Positions 55,301-64,000 of a stretch of 64,000 nucleotides of DNA are shown here, in pieces; the first letter of the stretch is position 1, and each line of letters opens with the position of its first letter. The notes under the pieces were generated by a model that saw only the letters and a program-made list of their open reading frames with translations, was not told where the DNA came from and searched no databases. Made by a program: the position numbers and the translations under genes. Source of the DNA: Certhia americana (Eukaryota > Chordata > Aves > Passeriformes > Certhiidae); contig JAGMWU010000038.1 in the NCBI GenBank assembly GCA_018697195.1, positions 792,083 through 856,082 on the forward strand. Reading direction: 5' to 3'.

Positions 55301-58300
55301 GTGTCCCGCTGGTCATTGTTGGGCACATTGGGGCAGTTGTCACAGGCATCCCCAAAGGAGTCAGTGTCCGAGTTCTGTTGGTCCTTGTTGGGGAAGAGCC
55401 GGCAGTTGTCCTGTGGAGAAGAGGATGGGGATGTTGACACTGTGGTGGTGGGCAGACAAGAAGCCATGGTCCCACAGTGGTCAGGGCAGAAAGACATCTC
55501 CAGCACCCTGAGACCATTCCCAAGCCACCAGTCTGCTGCTCCCCAGGAGAAGCATCTTGAGGGCTGAGAACTGAGCCAAAAGTAGAAGCCTCCCTAGAGC
55601 CACTGGCATGGCCACCTGTCCAGCACAGCCACCTCCACATTCTTGACACCATCACCGTCAGCGTCGTCATCGCACTGGTCCCCAATGCCATCGTTGTCAG
55701 CATCCTCCTGCCCAGAATTGGGCGTCAGGCGGCAGTTGTCCTGCAGGCACAGCCAGCATTAGGGACAGGGAGGAGACAAGGTCTGGAGCACAGCCCTGTT
55801 GTGGATCCTGTGCCCTGCACCCCCTGTGCCTCCCCTCCAGGAGCCCACCTGTTTGCAGTGCTTGTTGTTGTCAATGCAGGGCAGGGGCTCATCCGGGTAC
55901 CCATCCAGGTCTGTGTCTGGCCCACACACGTTGCCGTTGCCAGCCCAGCCCACATTGCACTGAATAAAGAAGAGATCATGGGCTGGAAAGGGCCCTGGCA
56001 GGACAAGTGCTGCCATGCTGTGTCCCCCACACCCTCCTCCTGTCCCTGTCCCCTGCTCACTGCACAGGCGATCTCCCCATTTCTCTCAAACAGGCAGAAG
56101 CCATTGATGTCGCAGGGGTTGGAGGTGGGAGTGCTGCAGGACCTCTGTGGGATGCAGCCGGATGTTTGGTTCCCCACAAAGCCCGACTTGCAGGGCCCAC
56201 ACTTGTAGGAGCCCTAGGAGAGAGAGGGCAGGGGTGGGATGAGGGGAGCTGAGTGGCCCCGGGAGCCAGGGAGGGAGCGGGACAGCGCTGCTCACCAGCG
56301 TGTTGGTGCAGATGGAATTGGGGTCACAGCCCCCATTGTTCCCATCGTTGCATTCATCAATATCTGTGCAAACCTGTGAGCAGTGTGGGAGAAATGCTCA
56401 CCTGGGGCCTTTCCCTGTGGACAGCTCTGCCCATTCCTGCCCCCAGGAAACTGTCCTCCTCCATGGGCACTGCATCATCCACATTGTCCTGCACCCCAGA
56501 GGTCCCATGAGGACCTGGACAAGTCCTATGGCACTGCACTCACCTGCTTGCTGGCCCTGGCATAGTCTACCCCCACTCCAGAGACGGTGTTGCCTCGATA
56601 GCCACGGGGACAGGGCTCACAGCGGAACCCGGGGGCTGTGTTGATGCACTTGGAGCCAGGGAAGCAGGGGTTGGCATGGGCACACTGCAACACCGGGAGA
56701 GACACAGGCTTCATCCTCGGGCACAGCATTTTCACGGTGGCTGTGCCCCAGGCTGTCCCAGGGCGGGGGGCCTTCCCGAGAGAAAGCATCCTCTGCACGC
56801 ATAGCCCCAGGCAGTGCCGGGGCTGCTGATCCCCCCCCCCAGACCATGCCCACCTCCTCGATGTCAACGCAGTGTGTGCCGTTGCCCTCCAGCCCCGGCG
56901 GGCAGGGCCCACAGCGGTACCCAGGGTACTCGTACGTCTCCATGCAGTCCACGCCGCTGAAGCAGGGATTGGGGTTGCAGCGGGACCGGTGCTCGTGGAA
57001 GCCTGAGGAGAGGGAGAGGGAGAGAGAGAGGCAGAGGCAGAGGCAGAGGAGAGAGCAGTGAGACAAGGTGGCCCTTTGCCCCTCCCCGAGGTGGGAGCAG
57101 AGCCTCGCCAGCACTCACCGCAGACCTGGCACTCCATGATGGTGTTGCGGATCAGAGACATCTCCTTCACCTGCAAGGCAGCAGAGCATGGAACATCAGG
57201 AGGGTGCTGGCACTGTGCTCTAGAAAAATCCAGCCTAGGGAGTGTCAGTACTCCCTCAGTCCCACCTGGTCCCTAATGTCTTCCCGCAGTTCGGTCAGGA
57301 CTCGGTTGAAGAGGGTCAGCTGTGTGACCAGCGCCTTGGTCTGCTCACCTGCCAGCAGCAGAAAGAAAAGGTCAGTCCCAGGGCAGACAAAGGCTCCCAG
57401 GGCTGTGGGCCAGGACTGCGGGCCAGGACTGCTCTGCTCATTGACACTGAGCTGGGAGGACGAGGCACCTGACAGCCTGTCCTTCTCCCTGGGCCACACA
57501 GGGCCCCTTTTCCTGTAGAACATCCCATACCCTCTGATCCCACACAGGGCACTGGGACAAGCTGTGCAGGGATTTCTGCCTCTGTGGAGCCCCAAATGCC
57601 TCACACCAGGCAATGAGGGAAGTAGAGCAGAGACTTACCCAGGATGGAGGCCAGCACACTCGTCACTGCAAGGAGAGAGACGAGACATTAGCAAATGCTG
57701 CTGTCACACCCCAGCAGTGTCACCTCACATGGTCAGTCCCGGTCAGCACATGTGCAGCACTGTAGTTCCCACCTGTAGTTCCCACCAGTTCCCCCCCACC
57801 TCCTTTTGCCACGGCCCACACAAGTGACTCCAAAACTCCCACAAGTCATTACCTGCACTGTGAATGGACTCATCTCCTTGGAAAGGACACTCACTCAGGG
57901 CCCCCACACGGCTCATGGACCCTCCAAGGATCAGCTTCATTGACTCTACAAACCCCTGATGTGTGTGGGGAGATGCAGTCAGTGTAGGGGGCTCTGCCCA
58001 TCCCCAAGGGTGCAGTGACTGGGGTCTCAATCCGCCTGGCACTCACCTGCATCCTCTGGTAGGCCTTCAGCCCCGTGCGCACCTCGATGGACTCCACCTC
58101 GGCCAGGGGGATCTCAGACAGCTCAGGCAGCCCCACGCTGGAGTCCATCTGCTTGCAGTCAACATAGAGCTCCACGCTCAGCGTGTCCCTGCGCAGCCCG
58201 CTCAGGCGCACGATGACAGAGTGGCTCTGCCCGTCCGCCACGTGCGCATGCTGCAGGTTGACCGAGTGCACCTTGTTGTCCTCCCGCAGGTACCGCACCA

Positions 58301-59474
58301 GGACTGAGGAGGAGTGGGAAGGGGCTATCAGCTCCTCCCCAGCACTGGCAGCACCCTGGGACTGGTGTGTGCCTATTGCTCTTCCCTGCAGGAGCTCAGT
58401 CCTGTTTGTTTCAGAACACCGGGGTAAGAGCAGGGCCATCCCTGTGCAGAGAGCACCCACCCACCTTTGTTGATCTTCCCCACGACAGAGACCTCCAGCC
58501 ATCGGGTGTTGTCCTTCTTGGAGTAGAGTCCGAAGAGGGTCCCCCCCTGCTTGGGGGGCAGGCGGAAGGTGGAGAGGAGGTACACGTCGTTGACAGTCAG
58601 AAGCTCCATGCGGATCTTGTGGGCCACGCTGGCCATCTGCCGAGCCTCGCTCACCAGCAGCAGGTCGATGACTGCGGGACACGAGCACCGGGGTCGCCTC
58701 TGCACCGGCAGCCGCAGCTCCGGCCGGTGACTACGGGGATGCCCGATGCGGTCAGAGCGGGGGTGGGGTGGGGGTGTCCCTGGACCGCCGGGCTCTGGGG
58801 GAACCAGGGAAGCCCCGGGGGCTCCGGGGCCGTTCCCGCGCGGTGGCGCTCCAGGACCGGCCGCACCGCCGAGCGGGACCTGCGGAGCCCCCGCACCGGT
58901 GAGACCGGTGGAGTCCCGGTCCGGAGCCCGCCCCGCTGTTGGGGCTTCCCTGCATCCCGCTCCGCGGAGTCCCCCACAGGCCAGCTCCAACAAGAGGCGG
59001 CCGGACCGGGAGACCCCGGCGGGACGGTCGGGCCCCCAGTGCCGGCTCGGGGCGCTTATGGGGGAGCGTGGACAACTCGGTCCCGCTGCCGCACGGGTGA
59101 CCTCCTGTTCCGTGCAGACGCAGGACCGGGCAGACCGAGAGGGGCTCCGGTGCCGGGGTCAGCCGCCGCCGCTCCACTCCCTCGCGGCCCCGAACCAGCA
59201 TCGGAACCGGCGGCCACGCCGCGCCTCGGGGTGAACGTTCCAGCGTCCCCTCTGCCCACAGCCCAGCTCCCCCGGGGCGAGCAGAGCCGCTGTCAGCGGC
59301 CGTGGGACGGGGTCTGCCGCCGCCGCCCCCCGACTGTCGCCCGTCCCGCCGCCCCTTCGGGGCCGCCCCACCGCCGTCCCGAGCCCCTCCGGTACCTTGC
59401 AGCTCCTGACGCGCCGCGGCGGCTGCGCCCAGCAGGAGCAGCGCCAGGAGCGCGGGGCTCCCCGGTGCCCCCAT
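52308..59474 (-). CDS. THBS3: Thrombospondin-3, complete, 23 coding exons
   Basis: Secreted pentameric calcium-binding matrix glycoprotein. Exons in transcript order: 59396-59474, 58465-58671, 58047-58303, 57853-57955, 57639-57665, 57266-57348, 57119-57170, 56854-57002, 56544-56684, 56296-56373, 56061-56213, 55849-55959, 55633-55740, 55251-55410, 55044-55162, 54868-54920, 54507-54700, 54254-54432, 54093-54141, 53744-53940, 53494-53666, 52520-52659, 52308-52366. They total 956 residues, equal to human as I recall. Signal peptide 1-22; N-terminal LamG-like domain to about 205 ([20 protein letters not shown]); coiled coil about 215-262 ending MECQVCG (interchain Cys pair); four EGF-type modules 263-443; calcium-wire type 3 repeats about 455-735 ([38 protein letters not shown]); C-terminal lectin-like domain ([30 protein letters not shown]), ending LLEGRE. 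No type 1 repeats, as expected of subgroup B. Confidence 0.96.
57639..57665 (-). other. THBS3: THBS3 27-nt micro-exon
   Basis: The fifth coding exon has only 27 bases and encodes VTSVLASIL plus part of Gly at the start of the oligomerisation coiled coil. It has good splice sites (TTGCAG before, GTAAGT after). Its length keeps the frame, so skipping would remove nine residues without a frameshift. Confidence 0.88.
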
Positions 59475-60130
59475 GGTGCCGCCGGTGCCGCCGGTGCGGA
59501 GCGGAACGCGGCGGGGCGGGGTGGCGCACGGGGGAGGGGCCGGCGGGGCCGGCGAGGAGGAAACAAAGAGCCGTCAATCACCGGGCGCATCCCGGGGACA
59601 CCGGCGGGCGACCGGCCGCGACTCCGGCCCTGGAGGGGGGCACCATGCCGGCGCGGCGCACTGGGCCCGGGGCTGCGGGGGTCCCCCGGCACTGCCGGCC
59701 CCGGGAACCCCCCGGTCATAGCACCGGTTCACCGGGAGGTCAGGCGGCAAGCGGGCGGGCTAGGGCCACCCCAGCAGCGCCGGAGCATCCCGTCCCGGGA
59801 GAGCGGTACCGGCCGCGGGGCCGCTTGTACGGGGGTTCCCCACGCCGCGGGGCCCCCCGGGCCGGCAGAGCCCCGGGGCCGGTCCGTACCGCCGGGGGTT
59901 GCTCGGGCCGCTGAGCCGCTCCCGCGGAGCTCCGGCCAAGGCGGGCGGGCGGCCCGCGGCGTCTCGGCCGTGTTTACAGCTGTTTCTCCCGGTGCCATAA
60001 CAACGGGCCGAGCCCGGCCCCGGGGCTGCCCCAGCTCCGCGCCCCCGGTCCGGCTCCGTGCCAGCGATCCCGCGTAACGAGGGGGTGCGAGCGATACAGC
60101 GGGGTGGTCCCGAGCCGCTCACGGGGCGTT
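59475..60130. promoter_or_regulatory. THBS3: THBS3 CpG-island promoter
   Basis: Dense CpG sequence upstream of the THBS3 ATG, TATA-less, with GGCGGGGCGGGG-type Sp1 boxes near 59508-59520. It continues upstream of the gene until the minisatellite at 60180. In mammals THBS3 and MTX1 are divergently transcribed from a common region. Confidence 0.55.
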
Positions 60131-60179
60131 TTTCCTCCGCCACTGCCAGCGGGCTCCCGGCCCGGCTGCTGTCCATAGA

Positions 60180-61275
60180 GACATGCGGGGGGGTGCGGGG
60201 CCGAGCAGGGTGAGCAGTGCGGAGCTGGGCTGAGCGGTGCAGGCCCATGCGGGGCACAGCAGGACTGTGCGGTGCGGGATCAAGAAGCGTGAGCAGTATG
60301 GAGCTGAGCTGAGCCATGCGAGGCAATGTGGGGCCATACGGGGAAATGCGGAGCTAAGCAAGACTGAACAGTGTGGAGCTGTGCGGTGCGGGGCACAGCG
60401 GTGCAGGGCACAGCAGGGCTGTGCGGTGCGGGGCCGAGCAGGGTGAGCAGTGTGGAGCTGAGCTGAGCTGAGCAGTGCGGGACACAGCGGTGCGGGGCCG
60501 AGCAGGGTGAGCAGTGTGGAGCTGAGCTGAGCTGAGCAGTGCGGGACACAGCGGTGCGGAGGTGAGCAGTGTGGAGCTGAGCTGAGCTGAGCAGTGCGGG
60601 ACACAGCGGTGCGGGGCCGAGCAGGGTGAGCAGTGTGGAACTGAGCAGTGCGGTGCGGGGGTGAGCAGAGTGAGCAGTGTGGAGCTGAGCTGAGCTGAGC
60701 GGTGCGGGACACAGCGGTGCGGGGCCGAGCAGGGTGAGCAGTGTGGAACTGAGCAGTGCGGTGCGGGGGTGAGCAGAGTGAACAGTGTGGAGCTGAGCTG
60801 AGCGGTGCGGTGCGGGGCACAGCGGTGCGGGGGTGAGTAGAGTGAGCAGTGTGGAGCTGAGTTGAGCGGTGCGGTGCGGGACACAGCGGTGCGGAGGTGA
60901 GCAGAGTGAGCAGTGTGGAGCTGAGCTGAGCAGTGCGGTGCGGGGCACAGTGGTGCGGAGGTGAGCAGTGTGGAGCTGAGCTGAGCAGTGCGGNNNNNNN
61001 NNNACAGTGGTGCGGAGGTGAGCAGTGTGGAGCTGAGCTGAGCAGTGCGGGACACAGCGGTGCGGGGCCGAGCAGGGTGAGCGGTGTGGAACTGAGCAGT
61101 GCGGTGCGGGGGTGAGCAGAGCGAGCAGTGTGGAGCTGAGCTGAGCAGTGCGGGACACAGCGGTGCGGAGGTGAGCAGTGTGGAGCTGAGCTGAGCTGAG
61201 CAGTGCGGGACACAGCGGTGCGGGGGTGAGCAGAGTGAGCAGTGTGGAGCTGAGCTGAGCGGGGCACAACAGGGC
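60180..61275 (+). repeat. GAGCTGAGCTGAGCAGTGCGG minisatellite
   Basis: About 1.1 kb of tandem copies, 40-65 bases each. They are built from (GAGCT)n pentamers, GAGCAGTGTGGAGCTGAG, GTGCGGGACACAGCGGTGCGG and GGCCGAGCAGGGTGAGCA. The copies in 60430-61270 are nearly identical, so homogenisation is recent. The plus strand is G-rich. Long minus-strand frames across it (over 400 codons, rich in Ser, Ala, Pro, His and Leu) are artefacts of the repeat. A 10-N gap interrupts it. Confidence 0.95.
60994..61003. other. Assembly gap (10 N)
   Basis: Ten N bases inside the minisatellite. Identical sequence on both sides (GGTGCGGAGGTGAGCAGTGTGG) shows that the assembler could not resolve the copy number; the true array may be longer. 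Confidence 0.98.
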
Positions 61276-61329
61276 TGTGCGGTGCGGGGCTCTGCGGGCC
61301 GGGACGCGGGTTCTGCCCCAAGGACCCTG

Positions 61330-61452
61330 CAGACACCACCATTCCCGTCCCCGCACTCCGCTCGGCTCCGCTCCATCGCGAAACCCCCCCGGTCGGTGCC
61401 GCCCCGCGGGCGGGCCCGCCCGTCCGGTTCCGGGTCGGCGGAAGATGGCGGC
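61330..61452 (+). promoter_or_regulatory. MTX1: MTX1 promoter with ETS sites and YY1 site at the start codon
   Basis: CpG-rich, TATA-less. TCCGGTTCCGGGT (about 61422-61434) and GGCGGAAGATGG hold ETS cores. AAGATGGCGGC at 61442-61452 is the YY1 consensus and contains the MTX1 ATG, a common design in genes for mitochondrial and ribosomal proteins. Confidence 0.6.
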
Positions 61453-64000
61453 GCCCATGGAGCTGTTCTGCTGGGCCGGGGGCTGGGGGCTGCCCTCGGT
61501 AGACCCCGACTGCCTGGCTGTGCTGGTGAGCGGCGGGGTCGGGGTGGCGGGGCCGGTACGGGGCTGGGCCGGGGTCCCGCAGGCAGACCCCGCTCTATTC
61601 CTCCCTCCCTCCCTCCTTCCCTCCCGCAGACCTACGCGCGGTTCACGGGGGCGCCGCTGAAGGTGCACCGGGTCACCAGCCCCTGGAGAAGCCCCTCCGG
61701 TAAGGGCTCCGCCGAGGATACCGGCACCACCGGGACCCCCCACCCCATGGCAGCCCCGCGATCCCGTTGCCCCCACTCCCCAGCCCTGCACACTCTGCAC
61801 ATTACACCCCCCCACCCCATCGCAGCCTCCCACCCTCTCTTATCCCTCACGTCCTGTGTCCCCACACCACTGGACCCCTTGCCCTGTTGCATCCCCTTTT
61901 CCCACTGCACCCCTCGTGCCCTATGGCCTCTTCTCCCCACATGGCACCGTCTTACCCTGCTGCATCCCCCTGTAACTCACCAACCCCCATCCCATTACCA
62001 CCGTTACCATCTAATTACACCACTTGCCCCATCACACCCTCCGACCCTTTTGCATCCCTCATGTCCTGTGCCCCTGACTGCAACCTCCCACCCTCTCATC
62101 TTATTGTACGCCTTTGTCCTGTGTCCCCACCACCACTGCACTGCCCTGTGTCCTGTCACACCCCCATCACCGTCCCTGTCTTATCACACCCTCTCTTGTC
62201 CTGTCGCACCCTCATGCCCCATCATATCCCCTGTCCCATTGCACCCCTTCATCCCATTGTGACTCGTGTCCCATTGCAAAACCTCATCCCACTCTCCACC
62301 TCATTGCGCCCCCCCTTTTTTCTGTGCCACCCATGCATCACTGCACTCTTAGACCCCATTGCTCCCCCTGTCCATCACCCACCCCCACTGCCCACCACAA
62401 CCCCCTTGTCCTGGCACATTCCCCATTTCCCATCACACAGTTTCTACCCGCTACCCTGCACCGCTCTGTCCCCACTTCACCTTAGACCCCTGTCACTGCC
62501 TCGTGCCCCTAATCCAGGCATGGGGGTCCATCCCACATTCCAGCCCCGTGCACCCCGCACCTGCTCAGGGTGCCCCAGGCACAGTGTCTGCAGCCCCCAC
62601 TCCCCCTGCCCATAGGGCACCTGCCCGCACTGAGGACACGGGACGAGGGCACCATCTCCAAACCTCAGCAGATCATAACACACCTCAGGAAACAGGTACA
62701 GTGGAACTTGGGGCACCCCTGCCCTGGGTTGCAGGGTACTGGAGCCCCTCCGGAAGAAGGGATCTTTGTTGTGTCACCCATGGGTGGGATTTGGCACATC
62801 CCATGGGTTCAAACTGGGAGTTTGCTCCGCAGAAGTACAATGCTGACTACGACCTGTCGGCCACACAGAGCGCAGACACGCTGGCCTTCGTGTCCCTGCT
62901 GGAGGAGAAGCTGCTGCCAGTGCTGGTGAGGCTCGCGGGGCTGCAGGGAAGGGGGGTTCACCGAGGATGGGCTCCACATCCTGGAGCTGTGCCAGTGGGC
63001 TCAGGTGTGTGCCCAGCTGCCAGCAGACCCAGAGGGCACTGCCAGCAGCAACATCCTGGGAGCCTGGCATGGCAGGGACGGGGGTTTGGGGGTGGCAGGA
63101 ATGGGTTGTGCAGCCTGGGCTGAGGTCTGCCCTTCACCCCAATGCTCCTGCAACCCCTCATGGTCTCCAGGGTGGCTGTGCTGGGCTGGGGCTCTGGTGT
63201 GCTGCTGGCTGGCACCGTGGCCAGGCTGTGCACTGTTCTCCACCACAGATCCACACCTTCTGGGTGGATGCAAAGAACTACGTGGAGCACACGCGGAAGT
63301 GGTACGCAGAAACCATCCCCTTCCCCCTCAACTTCTTCCTGCCCAACGCCATGCACAAGCGGCACCTGGAACGGCTGCAGCTGATGTGGGGGGATGACTA
63401 CATGGAGGATGAGGAGAAGCTGGAGAAGGAGGTAAGGGATGGGGTTTGGGCACAGTGGGTCCTCAGCAGTGTCTGGGGGATCCATGTGAAGCCAAAATCC
63501 AAACTGGGGTCTGGTTTCCCCCTTCCTGCTCCCCTGAGCACTGTGGTGGTACCTGGGCAGGTGACAACCCTTTGTCCTCCTCCTGCAGCTCTACCGGGAA
63601 GCTCGGGAATGCCTGACACTCCTCTCCCAGCGCCTCGGCTCCCAGAAGTTTTTCTTTGGAGACTCGTAGGTGGCCAGAGGGGGAAAGGGGAAGGGTCCTG
63701 AAAGCCCCCCATGCCCGAGCAGGGCTGAGGCCCTGTAGTCTGCAGGGGAGCTACAGCCCCTGTGCATTTCTTTGGGTCTGGAACAGGCTTGCAGGGGACA
63801 GGGCACTGTCCCAAGGTGGGGTAGCCACATGGTGTCCCCAGGGGTGCTGGGGTTGGCAGTGTCTGGTGGTTCTGGGTGGCTTTGGGTGGGGACAGTAGCC
63901 CAGGCATGGCTCTCTATGCCCCAGGCCAGCCTCCCTTGATGCCTTAGTCTTCAGCCGCCTGGCGCCGCTCATGAAGGCAAAGCTGCCCAACGGGAAACTG
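61445..64000 (+). CDS. MTX1: Metaxin-1, 5' part (cut by window end)
   Basis: Component of the mitochondrial outer-membrane import/assembly machinery, associated with SAM50 and metaxin-2. Exons 61445-61525, 61630-61699, 62616-62695, 62833-62925, 63249-63431, 63589-63665 and 63925 to beyond 64000 give the first 220 of about 317 residues. It starts [20 protein letters not shown], then [106 protein letters not shown] and [20 protein letters not shown]. This is the GST-like metaxin fold (thioredoxin-like N domain, then helical domain). The C-terminal membrane anchor lies outside. A second in-frame ATG at codon 5 could also be used. Confidence 0.95.

Noticed and set aside
58367..59914. 515-codon plus-strand frame antisense to THBS3 exons 1-2
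   Set aside because: It lies over the THBS3 CpG island and the antisense of verified coding exons; Arg/Pro/Gly-rich GC artefact.
60180..61275. A true immunoglobulin-type switch region
   Set aside because: Only the pentamer composition is similar. No immunoglobulin constant-region gene is nearby, and the locus is the conserved THBS3/MTX1 interval.
60280..61833. 517-codon minus-strand frame across the THBS3/MTX1 interval
   Set aside because: It is a translation of the minisatellite, spans the N gap, and overlaps MTX1 exons 1-2 antisense.

Overview
This is vertebrate nuclear DNA, most likely from a bird. It is very GC-rich and gene-dense, with short introns, CpG-island promoters and many minisatellites in introns and spacers. 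It carries one clear chicken-repeat-1 (CR1) LINE 3' end at 37390-37788. Together these suggest an avian GC-rich microchromosome. Gene content and order match human 1q22: EFNA3, EFNA1, SLC50A1, DPM3, KRTCAP2, TRIM46, MUC1, MIR92B, THBS3, MTX1. All splice models below were read by eye from exon/intron junctions and frame continuity. Nine protein genes and one microRNA are recognised.

Layout: 1-8311 is non-coding upstream DNA with several AT-rich, homeodomain-motif-dense islands and a long pyrimidine tract. EFNA3 (+, 8312-17016) has a 7.1 kb first intron with more such islands. EFNA1 (+, 21992-24506) follows after a spacer with a minisatellite and a (GT)n tract. SLC50A1 (+, 26261-28187) comes next. 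DPM3 (-, 30946-31233) and KRTCAP2 (-, 32426-34040) lie on the opposite strand. KRTCAP2 and TRIM46 (+, 34645-41932) are divergent across a CpG-rich promoter. TRIM46 and MUC1 (-, 44945-48548) are tail to tail. MIR92B (+, 51847-51923) lies between MUC1 and the 3' end of THBS3 (-, 52308-59474). THBS3 and MTX1 (+, from 61445, cut by the window end) are divergent, separated by about 2 kb that contains a GAGCT-rich minisatellite with a 10-N assembly gap.

The genes do not form one pathway; this is conserved synteny. Two ephrin-A ligands act in cell-contact guidance. SLC50A1 is a SWEET-type sugar transporter. DPM3 (dolichol-phosphate-mannose synthase) and KRTCAP2 (oligosaccharyltransferase) both serve N-glycosylation in the ER. 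TRIM46 organises axonal microtubules, MUC1 is a transmembrane mucin, THBS3 is a matrix glycoprotein, and MTX1 belongs to mitochondrial outer-membrane import.

Most notable observations: the second KRTCAP2 intron looks like a U12-type (minor spliceosome) intron with a rare GC donor; the DPM3 stop codon lies inside its own AATAAA signal; a MUC1 ortholog is intact but has no 20-residue VNTR; a complete miR-92b hairpin is present; and there is a switch-region-like pentamer repeat in the THBS3/MTX1 divergent promoter interval.
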